Assembly (NCBI RefSeq): GCF_020833685.1
Contig: NZ_JACKZY010000002.1
Span: 248,001 to 312,000 of the forward strand
Length of the DNA: 64,000 nucleotides
Source: Nitratireductor sp. B36
GTDB taxonomy: Bacteria; Pseudomonadota; Alphaproteobacteria; Rhizobiales; Rhizobiaceae
Direction of reading: 5' to 3'
Position numbers and translations under genes: made by a program
Shown: positions 51,547-60,865 of the stretch, in pieces
Numbering within the stretch: the stretch's first letter is position 1
How the letters are laid out: every line of letters starts with the position of its first letter
Notes under the pieces: generated by a model
What the model saw: the letters and a program-made list of their open reading frames with translations, nothing else
The model's database searches: none
What the model was told of the DNA's origin: nothing

Positions 51547-52046
51547 TCGAACAACAGAGCCCTGAAGAGGATTTGCTTGACCGCACCCTCGCTGCGAATG
51601 CTGGCGCGTTCTGCAAGATCAGAGCGCAGATGCTGAAGGCCGCTCGCGGTTTCCACCTGACGCAGTTTCACTGTGCGCAAGTATGCAAAAAGGTCCTGGT
51701 GGATCGCCGCTGCCATCGCTGGGTCAGGCTCCCCCTCGAACACAAGAGAAAGTTCAGCACGAACCCAGACTTCGCTGGGTTCGGCGAGATTGGTGGTGAT
51801 GGGCTCCAACATGAAGATGCCGGGCGGGGGGGTGGCGGCGCCATCCTCGTCGGGAGCGTGAGTGGTGGCAACGCTTTCTGATGCCGTAGCAGCGGGCTCC
51901 TCGACGCTGCCCGATCTGCTCTGCAGATAGCTGCCGGCGAACCAGGCAGCTCCGGCAGCAAGGGCCGACATGACCAAAAGCATGCCCAACTGGACGACAA
52001 GGGACGGGCCCTTTTTTTCGGTGGGTTGCTGTTCAAGCAGCGCCAT
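51543..52046 (-). CDS. fliL: FliL, basal-body and stator-associated protein
   Basis: 167 residues. Cytoplasmic start, one membrane helix (about 20-40), and a periplasmic FliL domain with FMLEPITTNLAEPSEVWVRAEL and LFAYLRTVKLRQVE. Encoded between flgH and fliP, as in other rhizobia. Confidence 0.93.
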   Translation of the reverse strand: MALLEQQPTEKKGPSLVVQLGMLLVMSALAAGAAWFAGSYLQSRSGSVEEPAATASESVATTHAPDEDGAATPPPGIFMLEPITTNLAEPSEVWVRAELSLVFEGEPDPAMAAAIHQDLFAYLRTVKLRQVETASGLQHLRSDLAERASIRSEGAVKQILFRALLFE

Positions 52047-52070
52047 GCGTCTTCAGGCTCCGGCGTTGGG

Positions 52071-52775
52071 TTAGAATGGTAGCACCTGGTCGAGGAATTG
52101 CTGGCCATAGGGCGGCTGCTGTACCTCGCTGATCCGACCGCGCCCTCCGTAGGAGATGCGCGCTTCGGCGATGCGTTCGTAGGAAATCATGTTCTGCGGA
52201 TCTATATCGCTTGGCCGAACGATGCCCTCGATGGTGAGGATGCGCAGTTCTGCGTTGACCCTGACCTCCTGGGTTCCTCGGATGCGCAGATTACCATTGG
52301 ACATCACCTGTGTGACCACCGCGGCCACGAGGAGGCGAATGTTTTCCGAGCGCTCCGTCTGGCCGCCGCCTGCCGTCGATGTGCCGGAACCAATCTTGCC
52401 GTTGAGCGCAGCTGATGACCCCGCGCCGCCGATGGAATAGGAGCCAGAAAGACCCAAGCTGCGATCCACATCGCGCGAACGCTCGGATTCGTTCTTGAAA
52501 CGAGCCTTGTCGTTGATCGATATCTCGACTGTCAGAATATCGCCGACATTGAGCGCGCGCGGATCTGTGAAGAGCCGGCTCTGCTTGTCGTCCCAGAGGG
52601 AGTAGCGAGTAAGCGCCGGGGCAGGGCGCTTTGGATAGTTGTAGGCGGCCATCACTTCCGGATCGATGGACGCTCCCACCTGCGTCATGGCCGGCTCTTT
52701 GCCAATCTCCTTGAGCGATTGGGAGCAACCGGCGACGAAGGCCAGCGGGAGGAGAAATACGGGCCGGAACGTCAT
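52071..52775 (-). CDS. flgH: FlgH, L-ring lipoprotein
   Basis: 234 residues. Lipobox AFVAGC within the N-terminal signal peptide; SLWDDKQSRLFTDPRALNVGD and the GNLRIRGTQEVRVNAE and GIVRPSDIDPQNMI stretches are FlgH hallmarks. Outer-membrane L-ring. Four-base overlap with motE. Confidence 0.95.
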   Translation of the reverse strand: MTFRPVFLLPLAFVAGCSQSLKEIGKEPAMTQVGASIDPEVMAAYNYPKRPAPALTRYSLWDDKQSRLFTDPRALNVGDILTVEISINDKARFKNESERSRDVDRSLGLSGSYSIGGAGSSAALNGKIGSGTSTAGGGQTERSENIRLLVAAVVTQVMSNGNLRIRGTQEVRVNAELRILTIEGIVRPSDIDPQNMISYERIAEARISYGGRGRISEVQQPPYGQQFLDQVLPF

Positions 52776-53284
52776 GTCGGGTCCTCCGGACGCGCGGCGC
52801 TGGCGATGATGGTCGTCAGTGTCGCTGCGGACTTGCTGTTCATTTCATTGAGGATAATGCCGGCCGTTCGCGGTTCGAGCTTCATCAGGATGGCGGCGGC
52901 GAGTTCGACACGGACTTCCGCAAGGCGTTCGGCGGCAGCGTCGGGTCGCATCGAGGCATAGATTTCCACGATGCCGGCTTCGGCCTGCGCGAGAAAGATG
53001 TTTCGGCGCTGGAGCCAGCCTTCGTAATCGGCGCGCTTTTGCTCGAGAGCGGCGATGCGCTCGTCCACTTCACCCTTGAGTTTCTCCAGTTCCATCGCCT
53101 GGAGAGCGTAGCGGCGGTCGCGTGCTGCATCGGCGATGTTTGCGCAGAAGCGCTCAACCTCGTCGGGCTTCATCGTTGCCGGGTTCTCGTTCGCCAGTGC
53201 ATGGAGTGGCGCGATCTGGGTAGCGATCACGAGCGCCGCGAATGCGCCAGTGGTGATTTTTCTCAATCGAAGACTGCGGGACAT
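52772..53284 (-). CDS. motE: MotE, motility chaperone for MotC
   Basis: 170 residues. Export signal (about 1-32), a charged coiled coil (about 55-110), and a C-terminal MgtE-N-like helical part (LAAAILMKLEPRTAGIILNEM). Known in Sinorhizobium as a periplasmic chaperone for MotC. ATG 53284 with AGGTG upstream is chosen; a GTG three codons earlier directly abuts the flgI stop. Confidence 0.88.
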   Translation of the reverse strand: MSRSLRLRKITTGAFAALVIATQIAPLHALANENPATMKPDEVERFCANIADAARDRRYALQAMELEKLKGEVDERIAALEQKRADYEGWLQRRNIFLAQAEAGIVEIYASMRPDAAAERLAEVRVELAAAILMKLEPRTAGIILNEMNSKSAATLTTIIASAARPEDPT

Positions 53285-53293
53285 GCGGTGCAC

Positions 53294-54397
53294 CTATTGC
53301 AGCACGAGTTCGGCCTGAAGCGCACCGGCGGACTTGATGCCCTGAAGGATGGCGATGATGCCATCCGGCTTCACGCCCAGCCGGTTGAGGCCGGAAACGA
53401 GGGTTTGCAGATTGGGACCGTCCAGCAGAGCCACATTGGCATCGGGCTGGTCGGCTTCGATTTCGGTAAAAGGTTCGATGGCAGTCTCGCCGCGAGAGAA
53501 CGGCTCGGGCTGAACCACGCGCGGGGTCTCGGTGATGCGGACGGTGAGCGTGCCGTGGCTTATGGCAACGCGGGAGATGCGCACGTCATTGCCGATGACC
53601 ACGGTGCCGGTGCGCTCGTCGACGACGACCCGGGCCGGACCGTCGGACTCCACCATCAGGTTTTCGATCTCGGCGTAGAAGCGGGCGTAGGAAATACCCT
53701 TGGGCCTGCGGATCCGAATGGTGCGGGCATCTTCTTCGTTGGCAAGCCGTGCGCCAAAACGGGAGCCGGTGTATGTGTTGATCGCGTCTGCAACACGTAC
53801 GGCCGTGGAGAAATCCGCATTGCGCAATTGCAGGACAAGGCTGGCGCTATCGGACATGGAGGCCTCGACCTTGCGTTCGATGATGGCACCGTTGGGCACA
53901 CGCCCCGAGGTGGGTACGCCCTGCGTGAGTGTCTCTGCCTGCCCCTGGGCGCTGAAACCGGAAACGATGACGGACCCCTGAGCCACCGCGTAAATTTCGC
54001 CATCGGCGGCGCGAAGGGGCGTCATCACCAGCGTGCCGCCAGCAAGCGACGTCGCGTCGCCAAGCGAGGAGACGCTGACGTCGATCCGAGCGCCCGACTG
54101 CACGAAGGGCGGAAGGTTTGCGGTGACAATGACGGCGGCGACGTTCTTTGCGCGGGCGCGACCGCCTTCCGACGCGATACCGAGATTTTCGAGCATCGCG
54201 CGCATGGACTGTTCGGTGAAGGGCGAGTTGCGCAGGCTGTCGCCGCTTCCCTGAAGGCCGATCACCAGTCCGTAGCCGACAAGCTGGTTGTCGCGTGCGG
54301 CCTGCAGCATCGCGATATCCTTGATGCGCGACGCGGCCTCGGCCGGGAGGCTGAGCGTGACCGCGAAGAGAATGGTGAGGAGGAGGCGATTCATCAT
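53294..54397 (-). CDS. flgI: FlgI, P-ring protein
   Basis: 367 residues. Signal peptide ending AEA, then SRIKDIAMLQAARDNQLVGYGLVIGL in parts, the P-ring start, and NKR-like C-terminal LVSGLNRLGVKPDGIIAILQGIK. ATG overlaps the flgA stop. Confidence 0.96.
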   Translation of the reverse strand: MMNRLLLTILFAVTLSLPAEAASRIKDIAMLQAARDNQLVGYGLVIGLQGSGDSLRNSPFTEQSMRAMLENLGIASEGGRARAKNVAAVIVTANLPPFVQSGARIDVSVSSLGDATSLAGGTLVMTPLRAADGEIYAVAQGSVIVSGFSAQGQAETLTQGVPTSGRVPNGAIIERKVEASMSDSASLVLQLRNADFSTAVRVADAINTYTGSRFGARLANEEDARTIRIRRPKGISYARFYAEIENLMVESDGPARVVVDERTGTVVIGNDVRISRVAISHGTLTVRITETPRVVQPEPFSRGETAIEPFTEIEADQPDANVALLDGPNLQTLVSGLNRLGVKPDGIIAILQGIKSAGALQAELVLQ

Positions 54398-54861
54398 ATG
54401 GCACCGACCTGAACGCTACCATCTGCCAGGACGATCCCCATGAAGGTGCGACCGCTCTCAATGTTGCGCAAACGGATCATGTCGCCGGCTGCTCCGGCTT
54501 GAAGCGGTACGGCGCGGAGCGAAATGACGAGGGGGCCTTCGCTGAATGTCACCGTGACAGGGGTGCCGGTTTCCACCAGATAGGCGTCACGCACATAGCT
54601 GATGGGTATAAGGCGTCCCGGGAGGAGCGTACGCCGGGCGACTTTTCCGTCGACGTCTTCCAGCATTCGAGCAATCGCGGTGTTGCCGCGCGGGGGGCGT
54701 CGCAGAAACACTTCGTCGAGCGCGTCGACAGAAATGGTTTCGCCGGGATAGATGACACGCGTGGACACCACCGCCTGCTCCTGCGCTGCTACCGGAACAC
54801 CGGTTACCAGGAAGCTGGCCAGCGCCAGGACAAGTGCGGAGACGATGGAGTGCGTGTTCAT
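54394..54861 (-). CDS. flgA: FlgA, P-ring assembly chaperone
   Basis: 155 residues. Signal peptide ending VAA, then an SAF-type domain (ISVDALDEVFLRRPPRGNT) and the C-terminal beta part. Short form lacking the N-terminal SAF-preceding domain found in enterics, as usual in rhizobia. Six bases after flgG. Confidence 0.92.
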   Translation of the reverse strand: MNTHSIVSALVLALASFLVTGVPVAAQEQAVVSTRVIYPGETISVDALDEVFLRRPPRGNTAIARMLEDVDGKVARRTLLPGRLIPISYVRDAYLVETGTPVTVTFSEGPLVISLRAVPLQAGAAGDMIRLRNIESGRTFMGIVLADGSVQVGAI

Positions 54862-54867
54862 GCGAAC

Positions 54868-55656
54868 CTACCGGATCGACTGGGTGACGGTTGCGGCCAT
54901 CTCGTCGGCCGCGCGGATGACCTTGGAGTTCATCTCGTAGGCGCGTTGAGCGGATATCAGCTCGGTGATTTCTTTCACCGGATCGACATTTGAACCTTCG
55001 AGATAGCCCTGTTCGATGACGGCGAAGCCGGGATCTCCTGGTACGCCCTGGATCGCAGCACCCGAAGCGGGAGTTTCGCGGAACAGGTTGTCACCGATTG
55101 GGTCGAGGCCCGCTTCATTGGCGAAATTGGCAAGGGTTAGCTGGCCAAGATCCTGAAGCTCTGCCTGCCCGTCGATCCGCGCAAAAACCTGTCCGGTCTT
55201 GTTGATCACAACCTCTACCGCGTCCTCGGGAATGATGATCGCCGGGTTCACATTGTAGCCTTGGGTGGTTACGAGCTGACCGGTCGCATTGGTGTTGAAC
55301 GAGCCGGCGCGCGTGTAAAGCGGCTCACCGTCAGTGCCTTCAATTTCGAACCAGCCCTTGCCGACCAGCGCTACATCAAGCTTGTTGCCGGTGTTGTTCA
55401 TCGGGCCCTGGATATGCAGGTTGCGCACGGCTGCGGCTTTCACGCCGAGGCCGACATTCGCGCCTTCCGGCACGATCGCCTGATTGGCGCGACTGGGAAC
55501 GCCCTGCATACGCTCCGTCTGATAAAGCAGATCGGAAAACTCGGCCCGGGCACGTTTGAAGCCGGTCGTGTTGATATTGGCGATGTTGTTGGCGATCACT
55601 TCAAGATTTAGTTGCTGGGCGCTCATGCCGGTGGCGGCAATCGACAGGGCTTTCAT
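54868..55656 (-). CDS. flgG: FlgG, distal rod protein
   Basis: 262 residues, standard length. [39 protein letters not shown] (motif ANNIANxxTxG), and C-terminal [20 protein letters not shown] are the rod signatures. Confidence 0.96.
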   Translation of the reverse strand: MKALSIAATGMSAQQLNLEVIANNIANINTTGFKRARAEFSDLLYQTERMQGVPSRANQAIVPEGANVGLGVKAAAVRNLHIQGPMNNTGNKLDVALVGKGWFEIEGTDGEPLYTRAGSFNTNATGQLVTTQGYNVNPAIIIPEDAVEVVINKTGQVFARIDGQAELQDLGQLTLANFANEAGLDPIGDNLFRETPASGAAIQGVPGDPGFAVIEQGYLEGSNVDPVKEITELISAQRAYEMNSKVIRAADEMAATVTQSIR

Positions 55657-55668
55657 CTATCAGGCTCC

Positions 55669-55977
55669 TCAGATGGCCATGCGGCTGATGTCGAGATAGG
55701 CGGTGACAAGCTTGTCACGTACGGCAATCGCAGCCTGTAGCGCCTGTTCGGCGCTCATGACCGCGTCCACCACTTCCCGGGTTTCTGCTTCACCTTGCAG
55801 CGCCTTGATGGAAACGCCTTCGGCATGGTTCAATTTCGCTACCGTATTGGCCGCCGCTTGCCCCAGCATTGCGCTAAAAGCTTCTCCGGTTTCGGAGGTG
55901 GGGGCCTGACGAGCCGGCTGCAGACCGGTGGCCTGCGTCAATGTCGAAGGGGCGATGCTGCCCACGGGAGGAATCAT
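55669..55977 (-). CDS. fliE: FliE, rod-MS-ring adaptor
   Basis: 102 residues. [20 protein letters not shown] and the C-terminal [21 protein letters not shown] are FliE hallmarks. Four-base overlap with flgC. Confidence 0.94.
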   Translation of the reverse strand: MIPPVGSIAPSTLTQATGLQPARQAPTSETGEAFSAMLGQAAANTVAKLNHAEGVSIKALQGEAETREVVDAVMSAEQALQAAIAVRDKLVTAYLDISRMAI

Positions 55978-56393
55978 GACTGGCTCCGCATCAGATCAAT
56001 GGTCATGGAAATGAGTTCGCGCGCTTGCTTGATGACCTGCAGGTTCGCTTCGTAGCCGCGATTGGCCTCACGCATGTCGGCCATCTCGATCAAGACGTTG
56101 ACATTCGGCATCTTCACATAACCGCGCTCGTCCGCGGCCTCGTGACCGGGATTGAACTCGAGGGTGAAATCGGTGGGATCACGGGCGATCGACCCGACCT
56201 CGACAACACTGCCGCCAATATTGCGGTCAAGCTCGGCAACGAAGCTGATGGTCTTGCGGCGGTAGGGATCTCCGCCCGGAATGTCGCTGGTAGACTTGGC
56301 GTTGGCCAGGTTTTCAGAAACCACCTGCATGCGCTCCGACTGCGCTTGCAGGCCGGATGCGGCGACTTTCAATGAAGCGGAAAGGGGGTCCAC
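55974..56393 (-). CDS. flgC: FlgC, proximal rod protein
   Basis: 139 residues. [29 protein letters not shown], and the [21 protein letters not shown]-terminal rod motif. Three bases after flgB. Confidence 0.95.
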   Translation of the reverse strand: MDPLSASLKVAASGLQAQSERMQVVSENLANAKSTSDIPGGDPYRRKTISFVAELDRNIGGSVVEVGSIARDPTDFTLEFNPGHEAADERGYVKMPNVNVLIEMADMREANRGYEANLQVIKQARELISMTIDLMRSQS

Positions 56394-56396
56394 AGC

Positions 56397-56774
56397 TTAT
56401 CCTCTCGACGTGTTCATCAGCATGCGGTGGAAGGCTTTGACGATTGCCGTGTTGAGCTCGAAGGAGCGGCGAACCTCGCCTGCATTGGCCAGTTCGTCTT
56501 CCATCTTCACGGTGTTTTCAGAAGGCAGAACAGACGGATCTTCGGTGCTGTTTACTGAAAAGGAGGCGTTTGTCGCACCGAATTTGAGATGGTTTGGATT
56601 GGTGCTGGTCAATGCCACGCGCGAACCGTTCAAGACATTTTCGAAGGGCTCAACCTCCAGGGCCTTGTATCCGGGTGTGTTGATGTTGGCGACATTGCTC
56701 GCCACTGTCGTCTGGCGAACGGAAAGCCACTTCGCCTGCTGGGTGGCAAGATCAAACAGGTTGACGGGCTGCAT
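56397..56774 (-). CDS. flgB: FlgB, proximal rod protein
   Basis: 125 residues. QAKWLSVRQTTVASNVANIN plus TPGYKA is the rod motif; EVRRSFELNTAIVKAFHRML the C-terminal helix. First of the flgB-flgC-fliE-flgG block. Confidence 0.94.
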   Translation of the reverse strand: MQPVNLFDLATQQAKWLSVRQTTVASNVANINTPGYKALEVEPFENVLNGSRVALTSTNPNHLKFGATNASFSVNSTEDPSVLPSENTVKMEDELANAGEVRRSFELNTAIVKAFHRMLMNTSRG

Positions 56775-56840
56775 CAGGCAAGTCTCTCGGTCTATGCAAA
56801 CATCCTGACGGCACTTTATGCAGCCAGTCTTGTGCGGGCC

Positions 56841-57482
56841 TTACGTCCCGTCTTCTGCAGAAACCTTGACCACCAGTTCACGTGACGTGATCATTTCCCA
56901 GTGCCCGTCTTTCCAGACGATCTGAGAGACACGGCTGCCATCGGGCAGACGTGAGCCTCTCTGCACGAGCCAGTATCCGTCCTCATCCTCGATCATGGCG
57001 CGTCCGCCCACCACATGCACAAGCCGAAAGCCTGGTTCATCGCCAGGAAAGGGCTGATTTTCCAGTGCTTCGGTGGGGGTGCGGTCGACGGTTCCGGTGG
57101 ACGTGTAATCAACCTGCGGCAAAGGGATAATCTGCGAGGGGATACGGGCGCCGACCAAAGAGGGAAGAGCTTCACGGGAAGGTCCTTGCGGGGAGGGGCG
57201 CCCCGCAAACGTCATGGGTCGAACGCCAAACTGCTCCTGATTGAAGAAGATGTACCAGGGAAACATGGCACAGACAGCGGCCAGCCCGATACCGCCCACC
57301 ATGATCATCCAGTCGCTGCGGCTGCTGCTTGGCTTGTGGAGAGAAGCCGTCTTTGGAATTCTGCGGGGAAGAAAGACGGATTTTCTTGAAGGCGGGGGCG
57401 TCTCGACAACAGGCGTGGCGGTTGGGTTGGGTTCGGTTCGCCGCCCGTCCGGGAGTTCGAGACTGGCCAGTTTAAGCGTCAT
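56841..57482 (-). CDS. Flagellar-locus membrane protein of unknown function
   Basis: 213 residues. A proline- and basic-rich cytoplasmic start (about 1-55), one membrane helix (about 58-80, MIMVGGIGLAAVCAMFPWYIF), then a periplasmic part. The last 60 residues (FRLVHVVGGRAMIEDEDGYW; LPDGSRVSQIVWKDGHWEMI) look like a small beta domain. It overlaps fliI by four bases and precedes flgB by 66 bases, so it belongs to the flagellar operon. Rhizobial flagellar loci hold a gene here; role unknown. Confidence 0.75.
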   Translation of the reverse strand: MTLKLASLELPDGRRTEPNPTATPVVETPPPSRKSVFLPRRIPKTASLHKPSSSRSDWMIMVGGIGLAAVCAMFPWYIFFNQEQFGVRPMTFAGRPSPQGPSREALPSLVGARIPSQIIPLPQVDYTSTGTVDRTPTEALENQPFPGDEPGFRLVHVVGGRAMIEDEDGYWLVQRGSRLPDGSRVSQIVWKDGHWEMITSRELVVKVSAEDGT

Positions 57483-58876
57483 TGTACCGGTTCTCCGGCT
57501 TTCAGTTTCATCGCCAGATCCGTGAAGGGATCAGTCGACCGCGGATCGTTTGGCGATTGTGTGAGGGCATCGTAGATGAGCGGTATCTGGCGCACGGCCT
57601 GATCGAGATCGGCATCGTTGCCGGGCTGATAGGCGCCCAGAAGGCGAATGTCGCGGGTGTCTTCGAAGCGGGCGATCATCGCGCGCAAGCGTGTCACCAA
57701 ACGTTTTTCGTCCGGTTTCCATGCACGTTCGGCAAGCCGCGAAATGGAAGCGAGGGGATTGACCGGTGGGAAGCGGCCCTGCTCGGCTATTGCGCGGTCG
57801 AGCACCACGTGGCCGTCGAGAATGCCGCGTACTGCATCGGCAACCGGGTCGTTGTGATCATCTCCATCCACAAGGACGGAGAGGATCGCCGTGATGGAGC
57901 CGCGACCGGTTTCGCCGGGTCCGGCGCGTTCGAGCAGGCGCGGCAGTTCTGTGAACACCGAAGCAGGATAGCCGCGCGCCACAGGTGGCTCGCCGGCGCC
58001 GATTGCCACTTCGCGCAGTGCATGGGCGAATCGTGTGATGGAGTCGACAATGAGCAGAACCTTGTCGCCGCGATCGCGAAAATATTCAGCGACGCTCATG
58101 GCCGTATCGGGTGCTCGGCGGCGCATCATGGCGCTTTCGTCGCTGGTGGCGACCACAGCCACCGATTTGGTCATTCCCTGCTGACCAATCGTGTCTTCCA
58201 GGAATTCACGGACCTCGCGGCCACGCTCTCCCACCAAAGCGATGACCACCGTGTCAAACGCATCGGCGTTGGCGAGCATGGACAGGAGCGTTGATTTGCC
58301 AACGCCAGAACCGGCAAACACCCCGAGCCTTTGTCCGTGGCAAAGAGGGGTAAAGATGTCGATGACACGAACACCTGTGCGGAAAGCCTCGGAAACCCGT
58401 TGTCGTTGCATGGCGGGTGGCGTGACAGGGGCCCCGCCGGTGGCGGAGCTCGCGCCACCGGGGATGGGTTTCCCATCGGCTGGGCGGCCCAGGGCATCGA
58501 TGACACGCCCACGCCATGCCGGTGAAGGCGCAAGGCTAAGTTGGCCACGATTGAAAACGGCTTCGCCCAGACCCACCGCACCTGCTTCCTCGTAGGGAGC
58601 GACGAGCACGCTGTCTTGCGCGATGCGGACAATCTCCCCTGCACCGGCAATACCACCCCGGCGGGCCTGCCGCGAAACGACATCACCGAGCCTTGCCGTT
58701 TCAGAAAGGCCGCGCACGCTGTAATGGGTCGGAGAAACCTCGCTGACGCGGCCGCCGTGCCGGACGAGGAAACGCTGATCGCCCGCTATCCGCCGATAGG
58801 CTTCTTCGAGAGCGGTCAGCGCGGTCTCGCGCGGAGGGTCAGCCGAGATTGCAGGCTCTGTCACAACTTCACTCAT
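57479..58876 (-). CDS. fliI: FliI, flagellar export ATPase
   Basis: 465 residues. Walker A GVFAGSGVGKSTLLS near residue 180, Walker B KVLLIVDSITRFAHA, and the FliI stretch GEPPVARGYPASVFTELPRLLER in parts. Energises export and escorts substrates with FliH. Overlaps flgF by four bases. Confidence 0.96.
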   Translation of the reverse strand: MSEVVTEPAISADPPRETALTALEEAYRRIAGDQRFLVRHGGRVSEVSPTHYSVRGLSETARLGDVVSRQARRGGIAGAGEIVRIAQDSVLVAPYEEAGAVGLGEAVFNRGQLSLAPSPAWRGRVIDALGRPADGKPIPGGASSATGGAPVTPPAMQRQRVSEAFRTGVRVIDIFTPLCHGQRLGVFAGSGVGKSTLLSMLANADAFDTVVIALVGERGREVREFLEDTIGQQGMTKSVAVVATSDESAMMRRRAPDTAMSVAEYFRDRGDKVLLIVDSITRFAHALREVAIGAGEPPVARGYPASVFTELPRLLERAGPGETGRGSITAILSVLVDGDDHNDPVADAVRGILDGHVVLDRAIAEQGRFPPVNPLASISRLAERAWKPDEKRLVTRLRAMIARFEDTRDIRLLGAYQPGNDADLDQAVRQIPLIYDALTQSPNDPRSTDPFTDLAMKLKAGEPVQ

Positions 58877-59589
58877 GCGCCGAGAAGCTTAATGGCATCC
58901 TTGAGGGCGGTGTCGCTGTCGCTCATCAGGGCCGAAACATGTTCAAAGGTGCGCTGTACCTCAATGAGGTTCATCATTTCGAGAACCGGATTAACATTTG
59001 CTTCTTCCACAAAACCCTGGGCGACGCCCACATCCGGCTGGTCGATGACCGGCTGGGCATCATTGGCGACGAAGCCCGAATTGCCGAAACGAGCGTAATC
59101 CTGCGATGGAGCAAAGGCATAAAGACCGATAGCGCCGACCAACTGGCCGTTTTGACGAAGCGTTCCATCCGCGCTTGCTTCAGGCGGGCCGGCGAGAGGG
59201 TCAAGCAACAATGGCGCGCCTCCCGCATCCAATACCGGATGCCCGTCTATGCTGACCAGTTCGCCGGTCTCACGCATGGTGAAGCGGCCGTCCCTCGTGA
59301 CCACGGTACCGGCCGGCGTATCAAGCGCGAACCAGGCTTCGCCCTGTATCGCGAAATCGAATGGATTCTTCGTTTCACGCAGTCCGCCGGCATGGGTGGC
59401 GATGTTGGGTGTACCCGGTGCGGCAAACGAAACCGAATCCGGACCGTCGCCATTGACCATGTCGCGGAAGTTCACCGACGTGGCGCGGAAGCCGACAGTG
59501 CCGGCATTCGCGACGTTGTCGGCCAGTGTTCCAAGGCGTTTTTCGAGCGCTACCTGGGAGGACAGGGCCACGTAGAGTCCGGTCTGCAT
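58873..59589 (-). CDS. flgF: FlgF, proximal rod protein
   Basis: 238 residues. MQTGLYVALSSQVALEKRLG, TLADNVANAGTVGFRA, and FVEEANVNPVLEMMNLIEVQ are FlgF rod motifs. ATG 59589 with AGGTAAC upstream is chosen; a longer frame to 59718 overlaps the neighbouring gene and is not family-like. Eight bases after the DUF1217 gene. Confidence 0.95.
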   Translation of the reverse strand: MQTGLYVALSSQVALEKRLGTLADNVANAGTVGFRATSVNFRDMVNGDGPDSVSFAAPGTPNIATHAGGLRETKNPFDFAIQGEAWFALDTPAGTVVTRDGRFTMRETGELVSIDGHPVLDAGGAPLLLDPLAGPPEASADGTLRQNGQLVGAIGLYAFAPSQDYARFGNSGFVANDAQPVIDQPDVGVAQGFVEEANVNPVLEMMNLIEVQRTFEHVSALMSDSDTALKDAIKLLGA

Positions 59590-59597
59590 TGGATCTG

Positions 59598-60722
59598 TTA
59601 CCTCTTCAACTGCGCGATGGTAAAAAGCATATCGGTGGAGATGCCGAATTCGGCGGGCTGGCTGAAAAGCGCTGCGATGGAAGTCTGCTGGGAGTTGGTC
59701 GGGTTCTCCAGTTCCCACATTGTGGTGAAGCGCTTCAGGAAATCCTCCAGCTTCTCGGGATCACGGAAGTCTTCGATGTCGATGCGCTCCTTGATCATCT
59801 CGACCTGCTTATCGATATCGGCCTGAGCAAGCGCTGCAGGGAAGCCGAGCGCCGTGCGCACCACCTCGGCGATGGCCTTGTCTGCCAGCAACTCATAGTA
59901 GGAACGGAATTCAGGGGCCTTGCGCTGGAAGTAGAGCGCGAGGCGCACACCCTCGTTTTCACGTCCCGCATCCTCTTCAAGCGTCTGGCGCACATAGCGC
60001 TCGACCGCCAGATTGTTGGCGATGTTGTAGGTCGTGGCATCCTCGCCGTAGCGTGCGAAATTGAACGCTTCCGCAAGTGCCCTGTAGCGCTTGTCTTCGG
60101 ACTGGTTTGCCGGGCTGGCTGGATCGTCAATGCCGCCTTCCAGGACCGAACGAAGGAATTTGACGTCGATCACTTCATCTGGATCGAAGCCGTGCGCAAG
60201 CAAGGCGAAAGACAGCATTTCCTGATCGTTCATCAGATCATCGACAGATTTGATGTCAGGGATCTTCGCCAGATAGTTGTTGATGCTGCCGATCAGGGCC
60301 GGATCACTGGGAGAAGCGCCGTTCTTGAGTGCGCGGGTGAGATATTTGTCCACCGTTCCCTTTTGGGCGGGATTGTAATTGGTGGTGTCGACGCCGCCGG
60401 CGGCAAAGTTATAGGTCCGGGCAAATTCGGCATAACGTTTGTCGGTGAGCTTGTTTGCGAAGCTTTCAGGATCGCTGATGCCTTCTTCCAGCACCTTCAC
60501 CATGAAGGCCTTGGCGTAGGCCATGTCGTCCAGCCCATGCGCTTTCATTGCGTAGCGGAACAGGCGGTCGTCATTGACGAACTCTTCAATGGAGGTCACT
60601 CGACCGATGTTCGCCTGATAGTACTCGGTTTCCCGCTGCACCATGGGCTGCGACTGCACACGCTCCAGCGAACGCGACAGGTCGCGGTTGATGAGATTGT
60701 AGCTCGTGAACGTGTTGATCAA
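59598..60722 (-). CDS. DUF1217 flagellar-locus protein with repeated units (TTG start)
   Basis: 374 residues. At least two clear repeats of about 67 residues (near 45-112 and 161-228), sharing DD-LM/FV...FA--AHG---D......VLE-GI-DP-S-AN---DKRY---A--FNFA, and a diverged third (about 278-346). DUF1217 proteins sit at flagellar loci in Rhizobiales and Rhodobacterales; function unknown. No signal peptide, so possibly an export substrate. TTG 60722 follows GGAGGG at good spacing. Divergent from motA. Confidence 0.85.
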   Translation of the reverse strand: MINTFTSYNLINRDLSRSLERVQSQPMVQRETEYYQANIGRVTSIEEFVNDDRLFRYAMKAHGLDDMAYAKAFMVKVLEEGISDPESFANKLTDKRYAEFARTYNFAAGGVDTTNYNPAQKGTVDKYLTRALKNGASPSDPALIGSINNYLAKIPDIKSVDDLMNDQEMLSFALLAHGFDPDEVIDVKFLRSVLEGGIDDPASPANQSEDKRYRALAEAFNFARYGEDATTYNIANNLAVERYVRQTLEEDAGRENEGVRLALYFQRKAPEFRSYYELLADKAIAEVVRTALGFPAALAQADIDKQVEMIKERIDIEDFRDPEKLEDFLKRFTTMWELENPTNSQQTSIAALFSQPAEFGISTDMLFTIAQLKR

Positions 60723-60865
60723 GGCGCGCCCTCCGCCATCTTCGGTTGCGCAACCCTAATCCGTCTATCTTGCGCGAGGCTTTCGCGGACGCTTCCGGTA
60801 TTCAAGCCTCACGCAAGCCACGGCGGGTACACAGGAGAAAAGGCCAAGAAAAGATGGCGGTTTAG

